DNA of 58,677 nt. Origin: Marinobacterium rhizophilum DSM 18822. Lineage in GTDB: Bacteria; Pseudomonadota; Gammaproteobacteria; Pseudomonadales; Balneatricaceae. Shown here in pieces: positions 16,256-23,657 of this stretch. The stretch is from NCBI RefSeq assembly GCF_000378045.1, contig NZ_KB899118.1:1-58677 (forward strand), in the 5' to 3' direction. Below the pieces are notes generated by a model that saw only the letters and a program-made list of their open reading frames with translations, had not been told where the DNA came from and did not search any database. Positions within the stretch are counted from its first letter, which is position 1. The number at the start of each line of letters is the position of its first letter. The position numbers and the translations under genes were made by a program.

Positions 16256-17548
16256 TTAGAGCATCAGGTTGGGCAGCCAGAGCGCGATCTGCGGGAAGAT
16301 CATCAGCGCCAGGGTAAAGGCCAGCATCATCAGCATATACGGCAATACGCCCCACATGACTTCCTGAATGTTACCGCCATCCTTGCGCACGCTCTGCACC
16401 ACGAACAAGTTCATGCCCACCGGCGGCGTGATCATGCCCAGTTCGCACATCAGCACGATGAAGACACCAAACCAGATCGGGTCCACACCCATGGCCATCA
16501 TGATGGGATAGGTAATGGGAATCGTCACCACCTGCATGGACAGCACATCCATGAACATGCCAAGGCACAGGTAGAACAGGATCAGCACCAGCAGCAGCCC
16601 GGTGGTCGACAGCCCGAAGGAGGTCACCCAGGCGGTGAGATCATCCACCACGCCGGTCAGGCTGATGGTGAGGTTCAGTATAAAGGCGGCGGTGATGATC
16701 AGCAGGATCATGCCGGTGATGCGCGCCGTCTGCACGAAGCAGTTCTTGAAGAACTCAAGATTCAGCCGGCCGGATCTCCAGCCGAAGAACAGTGCCGCCA
16801 TCACGCCAAGTGCGGCGGACTCGGTCGCTGTGGCGATGCCCAGGTAGATACTGCCCATGACGATGCCGAAGATGACCGCCGGCGGAATCAGGTTGACCGA
16901 CAGGCGCAGCTTGTCCTTCAGCGAGACCGTTTCCTCCCGCTTGCCCTCGGGGCCCCAGTTGGTCACGGCGATATAGCCCATGAACAGCAGGCTGAGCAGA
17001 ATGCCCGGCAGGAGGCCTGCCATGAACAGCTTGCCGATGGAGTTGTTGGTCAGCGAGCCGTAGATCAGCATGTTGACGCTGGGCGGAATCAGAATCCCCA
17101 GGGTGCCGCCGGCCGCGAGGCTGCCCAGCGCCTGTTTCATCGAGTACTTGCGATCCCCCAGGGTCGGCAGCGCCACGGTGCCGATGGTGGCTGCGGTGGC
17201 AACCGACGAGCCCGAGGTGGCGGCAAAGAGCGCGCAGCAGCCGATATTGGTGTGGATAAGCCCGCCCGGCAGGCGCCCGAGCCAGGCCGCCATGGCCACG
17301 TACATGCGATCGGCGATGCCGCTGCGCAGCATCAGCTCACCCAGCAGCACGAACAGCGGAATGGCGGTGAGGATGTTCTCGTTGTGCACGCTCCAGATCA
17401 CGGAACCGGTGGATTCCAGGAACGGCCAGCCGAACACGATGCCGCCACCGACCATGCCCACCAGTGCCATGGTGACGGCAATGGGCAGGCCCAGCAACAG
17501 CATGCCCAGCATGGCAAAAAAGGTCAGAAATACGATGGATACACTCAT
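16256..17548 (-). CDS. dctM: TRAP transporter large permease, DctM type (system 1)
   Basis: A 430-residue integral membrane protein with about 12 helices, the Na+-coupled transport subunit of a tripartite ATP-independent periplasmic transporter. Typical features are GLPIAVTMALVGMVGG near the N-terminus, FAATSGSSVATAATIGTVALP (substrate/ion region), ILIPPSVNMLIYGSLT and ELGMITPPVGMNLFVVQ near the C-terminus. It overlaps the dctQ gene by 4 bp, so the two are translationally coupled. It works with the DctQ and DctP proteins encoded just upstream to import an organic acid. Confidence 0.93.
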   Translation of the reverse strand: MSVSIVFLTFFAMLGMLLLGLPIAVTMALVGMVGGGIVFGWPFLESTGSVIWSVHNENILTAIPLFVLLGELMLRSGIADRMYVAMAAWLGRLPGGLIHTNIGCCALFAATSGSSVATAATIGTVALPTLGDRKYSMKQALGSLAAGGTLGILIPPSVNMLIYGSLTNNSIGKLFMAGLLPGILLSLLFMGYIAVTNWGPEGKREETVSLKDKLRLSVNLIPPAVIFGIVMGSIYLGIATATESAALGVMAALFFGWRSGRLNLEFFKNCFVQTARITGMILLIITAAFILNLTISLTGVVDDLTAWVTSFGLSTTGLLLVLILFYLCLGMFMDVLSMQVVTIPITYPIMMAMGVDPIWFGVFIVLMCELGMITPPVGMNLFVVQSVRKDGGNIQEVMWGVLPYMLMMLAFTLALMIFPQIALWLPNLML

Positions 17549-18192
17549 TTTACAGCCCCCGCGGTGCCCGTTACGGTAACAGCCGACATCGGCTCCTGAG
17601 GCCGGTTTGCGTCCTGCGCCCCATCCTGTGAATGCGAGCGGTGCTCAAAGTCCTCGAGTTCCTCTTTGACTTCCTCGGACACGCCCTTGGGATGGAACTC
17701 GGTGTTCAGGGTGTCGTGACTGCCGCTGAACAGCAGCCAGGTGGCACGCACGGCAAAGCCCGCGGACACCACGGCAAAGGTCGCGATGCTGGCAAACCAG
17801 ACGCCCTGTGGATAAATCAGCGGCGTGGCCCAGGGCGTTGCCGCCGTGCTGCCATAATCCCGGGTTTCGCCGATCACCTTGTAGGTGGTCCAGCACAGGG
17901 TGGCCGCAAAGGCCGCCATCAGCACCGCCGACAGCCAGTTAAGCAGGGTCTGCAGCCTACGCGGCAGCAGATCGTGGAACAGGTCGATACGAATATGGGT
18001 ACGGCCCAGCAGCGCCAGCGAAAACGCCAGGGTGCCGCCGATGGCCAGGGCATAGCCGCCGAGTTCGTCGGCGCCCTGCAACGACATGCTGAAAAATTTG
18101 CGCAGAACCGTTTCGACCGAGACCAGTACGGACAGCAGCACAAACACCGTGCCGAACACCATGCTGGCAATCGTCTCTATACGTTTCATCAA
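17545..18192 (-). CDS. dctQ: TRAP transporter small permease, DctQ type (system 1)
   Basis: A 215-residue four-helix membrane protein. The first helix carries TIASMVFGTVFVLLSVLVSVETVLRKFF, and the ADELGGYALAIGGTLAF and HIRIDLFHDLLP segments are standard DctQ elements. It is about 40 residues longer than usual because of an acidic, hydrophilic C-terminal tail (SEEVKEELEDFEHRSHSQDG) that should lie in the cytoplasm. A hairpin with T-tract separates it from dctP, so it is probably made in smaller amounts than the binding protein. Start at 18192; a second ATG follows immediately. Confidence 0.9.
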   Translation of the reverse strand: MMKRIETIASMVFGTVFVLLSVLVSVETVLRKFFSMSLQGADELGGYALAIGGTLAFSLALLGRTHIRIDLFHDLLPRRLQTLLNWLSAVLMAAFAATLCWTTYKVIGETRDYGSTAATPWATPLIYPQGVWFASIATFAVVSAGFAVRATWLLFSGSHDTLNTEFHPKGVSEEVKEELEDFEHRSHSQDGAQDANRPQEPMSAVTVTGTAGAVK

Positions 18193-18211
18193 GACACCTC
18201 ACTCTGGTAGG

Positions 18212-18248
18212 AAAAACGGGCCGAAGGGCTGTCGCCACCCCGGCCCGT
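18212..18248 (-). terminator. Hairpin with T-tract between dctP and dctQ
   Basis: On the minus strand ACGGGCCG (18241-18248) pairs with CGGCCCGT (18216-18223) and is followed by TTTTT. It is a likely partial terminator setting a high ratio of binding protein to permease. Confidence 0.65.
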
Positions 18249-18260
18249 GTTACTCAGCGG

Positions 18261-19298
18261 TTAGAGCCCAACAGACTCACCGAGAACCTTTTTCCAGTCA
18301 GCCGAGCACTGCGGGTTGGTCTTGTCGCAGACTTCCGACCAGGTCGGGTAGGAGACTTCCTTCACGCCGTTGCGCAGCAGCGCCATATCGTTGTCGCTGA
18401 CCGGCACTTCGGTCAGGGTGAAGCTGGTACCGGTGTTGCACGGCGTGGCACCCACATTGCAGCGCCCGGCATCGTCGAACAGCTCTTCGGAGTAGGCCCA
18501 GATTTCGTCCACCAGACCATCGAAGGCGCCCTGCAGCGTCGCCTGCTGCTCAGGTGTGAACTTGTTCCAGGTGTCCAGGTTGATGCCGTAGCCATTGAGC
18601 GCCATCTGGAAGGCCAGCGGCAGCACGTGGGTGGTCACTTCCGGCCAGCCGGCGGAGTTGGCAGAGCTTGGGCCGGTAATGGCGCAATCCACCACGCCCA
18701 GCGCCAGGCTCTGGTGCACGTCGCCAAAGCCCAGCGGCACCGGAATGCCACCCACGGACTCGACAAACTGCGCCAGGTTCTGGTCATACACCCGCACCTT
18801 CAGGCCTTTCACATCGCTCAGGCTGGTAATGGGATGCTTGCAGAACAGCACCTGGGGCCCGAACGGCCAGACGCCCAGCAGTTTGGTGTTGAAGCGCTCC
18901 TGCAGCCGCTTGTCGACCACTTCGCTGTACTTGTCCGCCACATCGCGGCCGGCCTTGTAATCGGGGCTCAGGCCCACCAGGTCGAGACCCAGAATGGTGG
19001 GTTCGTCACGGGAGACCTGGGACATGCGCAGCGAGACCAGGTCGAACATGCCGGACTTGAGTACGCGCAGTTCCTCCACATCCTTGATGCCGGTGGTATC
19101 CAGCGGCTTGTAGTTCACTTCAATCGGCAGGCCGGTTTTCGCCTGCAGGGTTTCAAAGAACGGCTGCTCCTTGTTTTTCTGGATCAGGCCGGTGGCCAGC
19201 GGCTGGCCCACCACCCTCAGCTTTACCGTATCCTGTGCCATCGCCGGGGCGGCGACGACACAGGCGCCCAGTACTGCGGCCAGTAGTGTTTTTTTCAT
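18261..19298 (-). CDS. dctP: TRAP transporter substrate-binding protein, DctP type (system 1)
   Basis: A 345-residue periplasmic protein with signal peptide MKKTLLAAVLGACVVAAPAMA followed by Q. The conserved DVKGLKVRVYD segment contains the arginine that usually holds the substrate carboxylate; GFGDVHQSLALGVVDCAITGP is the typical second-domain motif. Start at 19298 has AAGGAG upstream; the same frame is open to 19538 but that part runs into the aminotransferase gene. Four cysteines near the C-terminus (RCNVGATPC and VCDKTNPQC) may form disulfides, unusual for this family. Clustered with hydantoinase, aminotransferase and amidase, it probably imports their substrate or a related acid. Confidence 0.92.
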   Translation of the reverse strand: MKKTLLAAVLGACVVAAPAMAQDTVKLRVVGQPLATGLIQKNKEQPFFETLQAKTGLPIEVNYKPLDTTGIKDVEELRVLKSGMFDLVSLRMSQVSRDEPTILGLDLVGLSPDYKAGRDVADKYSEVVDKRLQERFNTKLLGVWPFGPQVLFCKHPITSLSDVKGLKVRVYDQNLAQFVESVGGIPVPLGFGDVHQSLALGVVDCAITGPSSANSAGWPEVTTHVLPLAFQMALNGYGINLDTWNKFTPEQQATLQGAFDGLVDEIWAYSEELFDDAGRCNVGATPCNTGTSFTLTEVPVSDNDMALLRNGVKEVSYPTWSEVCDKTNPQCSADWKKVLGESVGL

Positions 19299-19372
19299 GC
19301 TGTGGCTCCTTATTTTTATAATCAAACAGTCGGGTTGACTGGTTTCAGGCATTGCCGCGTGCGGCAAAGATT

Positions 19373-19394
19373 GGCGGCCGGCACACCGGCCGCC
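19373..19394. terminator. Hairpin between aminotransferase and dctP
   Basis: A perfect 9-bp stem GGCGGCCGG/CCGGCCGCC around CACA, with a second small stem (TGCCGC/GCGGCA) near 19352. There is no long T-tract, so it may be a processing or pausing site rather than a true terminator. Confidence 0.5.
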
Positions 19395-19419
19395 GTATTC
19401 CGTGTGATCGTTCCGGTTG

Positions 19420-20619
19420 TCAGGCGGCGCGCACGGCGGCGCCGGTTCCCGCGGCCGCTTCGGCCAGGTAATCCAGCGCCGCCTGCACACCGCCCTTGTT
19501 GTGGGCAATGCCGGCGACATCCAGGCCCATTTCCACACCCGCCAGGGTGCCGATCAGGGTGAGGTCGTTGAAGTCGCCCAGGTGGCCGATGCGGAACACC
19601 CGGTCCTGCAGCTTGTTCAGACCCGTACCGAGCGACATGTCGAAGTTCTCCAGGATCACCGCGCGCAGGCGGTCCGCGCTCTCGCCTTCAGGCATCAGCA
19701 CGGCGGTCAGTACGTTGCTGTGCTCACTGGGCACCAGGCTCAGCACTTCCAGGCCCCAGGCACGTACCGCCCGGCGAGTGGCTTCGCTGTAACGGGCATG
19801 GCGCGCAAAGACATTGTCCAGCCCTTCTTCCAGCAACATGGCGATGGCTTCTTTCAGGCCGTACAGCAGGTTGGTGGCCGGCGAATAGGGAAAGTAGCCC
19901 TTGGCGTTGTGCTGCAGCATCTCGTCCCAGCCCCAGTACGAACGCGGCAGGCCCGCATTCCTGGAGGCCGCCAGCGCCTTGGCGCTGATGGTATTGAAAC
20001 TCAGCCCCGGCGGCATCATCAGGCCCTTCTGCGAGCAGGTGATGGCCACATCCACGCCCCACTCGTCGGTGCGAAAGTCCACCGAGCCCAGGCCCGAAAT
20101 GGTATCCACCAGCAGCAGCGCCGGGTGGCCGGCAGCATCGATGGCGCGGCGCACGGCCGCCACATCGCTGGTCACGCCGGTGGAGGTTTCGTGGTGTACC
20201 ACGCAAACCGCCTTGATCTGGTGATCGCGGTCCTCGCTCAGGTGACGCTGCACCGCGGCAGGATCCACACCGTGGCGCCAGTCACCGTCGATGAACTCGG
20301 CTTGCAGCCCGAGCTTTTGCGCCATGGAGTGCCACAGGGTGGCGAACTGGCCCGTTTCGCACATCAGCACCCGGTCACCCGCACTCAGGGTATTCACCAG
20401 GGCCGCTTCCCAGGCACCGGTGCCGGAGGCCGGGTAAATCACCACCGGATTATCTGTTTTGAAAATCTGCTTCATGCCGGCCAGCACCGTTTTGCCAAGC
20501 TCGGCGAATTCCGGCCCGCGGTGATCCATGGTTGGTTTGTCCATCGCCCGCAGAATGCGATCAGGCACATTGCTGGGCCCTGGAATCTGCAAAAAATGGC
20601 GGCCACTTCGGTAAGTCAT
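19420..20619 (-). CDS. Class V aminotransferase (serine/aspartate/alanine--glyoxylate type)
   Basis: A 399-residue PLP enzyme of fold type I, class V. The N-terminus IPGPSNVPDRILRAMDKPT, then MDHRGPEF, and the PLP-lysine region CSQKGLMMPPGLSF (Lys198), with LLLVDTISGLGSVDF supplying the Asp that contacts the PLP ring nitrogen, match serine--glyoxylate and L-aspartate--glyoxylate (BhcA-like) aminotransferases. The amino donor cannot be fixed by eye; no other beta-hydroxyaspartate cycle gene is present. It lies between the hydantoinase gene and TRAP system 1 on the same strand, so it may remove the amino group of an amino acid released by that pathway. A MITE-like element separates it from the hydantoinase. 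Confidence 0.85.
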   Translation of the reverse strand: MTYRSGRHFLQIPGPSNVPDRILRAMDKPTMDHRGPEFAELGKTVLAGMKQIFKTDNPVVIYPASGTGAWEAALVNTLSAGDRVLMCETGQFATLWHSMAQKLGLQAEFIDGDWRHGVDPAAVQRHLSEDRDHQIKAVCVVHHETSTGVTSDVAAVRRAIDAAGHPALLLVDTISGLGSVDFRTDEWGVDVAITCSQKGLMMPPGLSFNTISAKALAASRNAGLPRSYWGWDEMLQHNAKGYFPYSPATNLLYGLKEAIAMLLEEGLDNVFARHARYSEATRRAVRAWGLEVLSLVPSEHSNVLTAVLMPEGESADRLRAVILENFDMSLGTGLNKLQDRVFRIGHLGDFNDLTLIGTLAGVEMGLDVAGIAHNKGGVQAALDYLAEAAAGTGAAVRAA

Positions 20620-20736
20620 TCGCGATCTCCTTGTTGTTATAAAAGATGCGTTGCCCTGGGCAGCGCACCGGCGTGCTCAATGACAGGCGCCAGGCTGGGG
20701 GCTCCAGCCTTCATGAACTCGGTGTTACACCCCGCC

Positions 20737-20903
20737 TAGCAGCCTGTCGGGCTTGACCGGTCGTAGCGAGGAAATGGCCGTTTTGAGTCAGTTTTTGGGC
20801 TCTTTTAAGGCGAATAGTGGTTCTATTTAACGAAAAAGAGCACGAAAAGTGGCCAAAATCGGCGTTTCCGCAGTAGATCAGTGTTAAGCCCGACAGGCTG
20901 CTA
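20737..20903. mobile_element. MITE-like element, copy 1 (167 bp)
   Basis: Flanked by perfect 18-bp inverted ends TAGCAGCCTGTCGGGCTT and its complement, with TA at both outer edges as expected for TA-targeting transposons. The interior has no reading frame of use. Both ends and parts of the middle (CCGGTCGTAGCGAG, GTGGTTCTATT, TTCCGCAGTAGATCAGTG) recur in the longer copy at 57777-58076, so copy 1 looks like an internal-deletion form. Confidence 0.8.
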
Positions 20904-22343
20904 ACGCACCCGCGGCTTGGCCATCTCGGGCCGGCCGCAGGGCAGGAAGCGACCACGCCCCACCGCATTGCTGGGCGCGCCCTGGCCCCAGACCACTTCC
21001 CCGCGGGACAGGGTGGTTTCGGGCCAGCCGGTGATCTGCATGCCCTCGTAGGGGGTGTAGTCCACATCGTGGTGCAGCTGTTCGTTGCGGATGGTGACTT
21101 CGCGCTGCGCATCCCAGATCACCAGGTCGGCGTCGGCGCCCACGGCAATGCTGCCTTTTTGCGGGTAAAGACCGTACAGCTTGGCCGGGTTGGTGGACGT
21201 GAGTTCGACAAAGCGGTTGATGCTGATGCGACCCTTGCCCACGCCTTCGGAAAACAGCAGCGGCAGGCGCGTTTCCAGCCCCGGAATGCCGTTAGGGATG
21301 TAGTGGAAATCCACTTCCTTGCCGCCCGGCTTCTTGCCCAGCGGGTCGTCGTAGTTAAAGGGGGCATGGTCGGATGAGAAGATGGTGAACAGGCCATCGC
21401 TGAGGCCATCCCAGATCACCTGCTGGTTGGCTTCATCGCGCGGCGGCGGGCTGCAGACGCACTTGGCGCCCTCGTAACCGTCGATGCCCAAATCCTCGGC
21501 GGTGAGGAACAGGTACTGCGGGCAGGTTTCGGCAAACACGCTCAGGCCCTGGCCCCGCGCCCAGCGAATCTGCTCCACCGCTTCGCGGCCGGACACATGC
21601 ACGATCAGGATCGGCACATCCACCAGCTCCGCGTAGGCGATGACACGGTGGGTCGCTTCACGCTCCACCAGCATCGGCCGGGCGGCGGCGTGATAGCGCG
21701 GCTCGGTATGGCCTGCGTCCAGCAGACGCTTGGTCAGCCAGCCGATGCAGTCGGAGTTTTCGGCGTGGATCATGGCCATGGCGCCTTCGTTGCGCGCCAC
21801 GCTGAGCACATCCAGAATCTGGCCATCGTCCAGCTTCAGATCATCGTAGGTCATGTAGATCTTGAACGAAGTGCAGCCCTCGCGGATCAGCTGCGGCAGC
21901 TCGTCCTTGAGCACCGCTTCGGTAGGGTCGGTAACGATCAGGTGAAAGGCGTAATCCACCAGCGCCTTGCCCTCGGCGCGGCGGTGATAGTCCTCCACGG
22001 CGGCGCGCAGCGACTGGCCCTTTTCCTGGGCGGCAAAGGGAATCAGGGTGGTGGTGCCGCCACAGGCCGCGGATCTTGTACCGCTGGTAAAGTCATCCGC
22101 CATCTTCATGCCCTCGGGCATGGGCTGATCCAGGTGACAGTGGGCATCGACCCCGCCCGGCAGCACCAGCTTGCCGCTGGCATCGATTTCGTCGCGGCCG
22201 GCGCCGAGGTTTTCACCCAGCGCCACGATGCGCCCGTCCCGAATGCCGATATCGCAGTGGGAGGTATCGGCGGCGGTAACGACCTGGCCGTTGCGGATGA
22301 CCATATCGAACTGGGGCTGGATTGGCGAAGACTGATCAGACAT
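20901..22343 (-). CDS. Dihydropyrimidinase/D-hydantoinase
   Basis: A 480-residue cyclic amidohydrolase that opens 5,6-dihydropyrimidines or 5-substituted hydantoins to N-carbamoyl amino acids. All binuclear-metal ligands are present: His68 and His70 in VDAHCHLDQP, carboxylated Lys161 in SFKIYMTY, His193 in MIHAENSD, His249 in IVHVSG and Asp325 in SSDHAPFN. It is probably the first gene of a minus-strand operon running through the aminotransferase, TRAP system 1 and an amidase. The stop codon TAG lies exactly at the edge of the MITE-like element; the pre-insertion site would also have read TAG. An AATTATGAA operator candidate lies about 115 bp upstream. Confidence 0.92.
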   Translation of the reverse strand: MSDQSSPIQPQFDMVIRNGQVVTAADTSHCDIGIRDGRIVALGENLGAGRDEIDASGKLVLPGGVDAHCHLDQPMPEGMKMADDFTSGTRSAACGGTTTLIPFAAQEKGQSLRAAVEDYHRRAEGKALVDYAFHLIVTDPTEAVLKDELPQLIREGCTSFKIYMTYDDLKLDDGQILDVLSVARNEGAMAMIHAENSDCIGWLTKRLLDAGHTEPRYHAAARPMLVEREATHRVIAYAELVDVPILIVHVSGREAVEQIRWARGQGLSVFAETCPQYLFLTAEDLGIDGYEGAKCVCSPPPRDEANQQVIWDGLSDGLFTIFSSDHAPFNYDDPLGKKPGGKEVDFHYIPNGIPGLETRLPLLFSEGVGKGRISINRFVELTSTNPAKLYGLYPQKGSIAVGADADLVIWDAQREVTIRNEQLHHDVDYTPYEGMQITGWPETTLSRGEVVWGQGAPSNAVGRGRFLPCGRPEMAKPRVR

Positions 22344-22726
22344 TTTGATTCCTCTTTCGAGAGCGGCTCACCAGGCGGCCGTTACTGGCAATAGCCAGCG
22401 GCTCAGCGGCCGGTTGCGCATCCACATCGTTAAGCGATAAACCATCCTAACCCCGATATAATTATGAATGCAATATATTTTATTCACCCAAAAGACAGCG
22501 CAAAAACAAGATTCAACCCCTTGTTTACAAAGGGATAATCAGCCAAAAAAACCGAGATATTCGATGCTTTAGAAAGAAAAAATATAAGAAATGGAGCAGG
22601 AATTGCGGCCCAAAAGGAGTCATGGGCGGCGGCTTGCAGCGCGCCGTGCCCCACCGCGGGAGCCGCTAGCAGGAAGCGTCAGCCCCCAGGTGAAAAGCGA
22701 AGCCGCTCAGGAAAAATGCAGCGGCC
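22344..22726. other. Promoter region of the hydantoinase operon
   Basis: A 383-bp gap between the hydantoinase start and the end of the symporter gene. The part 22440-22600 is AT-rich and holds the operator candidate. The rest is GC-rich with nothing recognisable. Confidence 0.5.
22457..22469. promoter_or_regulatory. AATTATGAA operator candidate, site 1
   Basis: TATAATTATGAAT, upstream of the hydantoinase gene. It shares AATTATGAA with the sites at 28854, 29285 and 36296. Here the inverted half is imperfect (GCAATAT follows). Confidence 0.5.
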
Positions 22727-23635
22727 TCAGCGTCGTAGCCGCGGTGCCAGCAGGGAGTCGAACAGAAGCTGCAGGAAGTGGAACAGGATACAGCTGATCA
22801 CGGCCACGCCCGTGGACGAACCCAGCCCCACCAGCACGCTGACGGCCACCGGCAGGGTTTTCTGCGAAGCGGTCAGCAGCAGCGCGCTGCGCTCGCCGGC
22901 CTCCAGGCTCAACAGCCTTGCCGCCAGCAGGCTCAACAGCAACAGCAGCCCATGCAGCACCAGCACCAGCACGGCGACACCCGCCAACGCCGGCAGGGAG
23001 AGCTGATACAGCGCCGCTTCGCTGGCGGACAGCGTGATCCAGACCGTCAGGATCACGCTGATTGTCGGTACCACCCCGAGCCAGGGTGCCTGCACCATGC
23101 CCCCCAGCAGGGGCCGCACAAGCAGCCCCAGTACAAAGGGCAGCAGTACGATCTGCAACAGCTTGAACAGCAAGGGCCAGGGGGAGATGTCGATGGAGCT
23201 GCCCACCAGGGTACTGAGCAGCAGCGGAATACTGAGAATGCCGAGAAAATTAAGCCCCAGCGTCAGGAACAGCGACCAGATCACCTTGCCGCCGGCCACC
23301 CGGGTCAGCACGATACAGGACGACAGGGTCGGTGGCACCAGGGCGATCACCAGCAGGCCCAGGCCAAGACTGGCATCGATGCCACTGCCCTGCACGATCA
23401 GCCAGCCCAGCAGCGGCGACAGCAACAGGCTGATCAGGGCCGCCGCCACAAAGGTGGCGCCAAAGCGCGGCTCAAGCCTGAGGCCCGAGAGCCGCGTCTG
23501 CATGCCGTTGATCAGGAAGATCAGCGCCACCAGCAACGCCGGCAGGCCCAGCTGACTCATCGACTCACCGGGCCCAGGCAGCAGCAGCGCCGCGACAATG
23601 GCCAGACACAACCCGACAGGCAGAAACCAGACCAT
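22727..23635 (-). CDS. Bile acid:sodium symporter (SBF/BASS)-family transporter
   Basis: A 302-residue protein with nine or ten hydrophobic segments starting MVWFLPVGLCLAIVAALLLP. It carries the family-type stretches FLINGMQT near residue 40 and ALVPPTLSSCIVLTRVAGG near residues 98-116, where the crossed helices that bind Na+ and substrate lie. Such proteins move organic anions (bile acids, pyruvate, pantothenate, sulfonates) with Na+. Start at 23635 is supported by AAGGAG eight bases upstream; the frame is open further into the tandem repeat array, which is not coding. It is separated from both neighbours, by 383 bp below and the repeat array above. Confidence 0.8.
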   Translation of the reverse strand: MVWFLPVGLCLAIVAALLLPGPGESMSQLGLPALLVALIFLINGMQTRLSGLRLEPRFGATFVAAALISLLLSPLLGWLIVQGSGIDASLGLGLLVIALVPPTLSSCIVLTRVAGGKVIWSLFLTLGLNFLGILSIPLLLSTLVGSSIDISPWPLLFKLLQIVLLPFVLGLLVRPLLGGMVQAPWLGVVPTISVILTVWITLSASEAALYQLSLPALAGVAVLVLVLHGLLLLLSLLAARLLSLEAGERSALLLTASQKTLPVAVSVLVGLGSSTGVAVISCILFHFLQLLFDSLLAPRLRR

Positions 23636-23657
23636 CGCAACACTCCTTCGCACCAGT

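Noticed and set aside
15617-17599. 660-codon open frame on the plus strand
   Set aside because: It is antisense to the amidase and TRAP dctM genes, is rich in His, Gln and Arg, and has no domain. It is a shadow of GC-biased coding sequence. The same holds for 30717-32270, 53014-54567 and 54162-55394.
19299-19538. 80-codon N-terminal extension of DctP system 1
   Set aside because: It overlaps the aminotransferase gene and would bury the signal peptide; AAGGAG supports the start at 19298.
19420-20619. Assignment of the aminotransferase as BhcA of the beta-hydroxyaspartate cycle
   Set aside because: The sequence type fits, but none of the other cycle genes (dehydratase, aldolase, iminosuccinate reductase) is present, so only the broad class is given.
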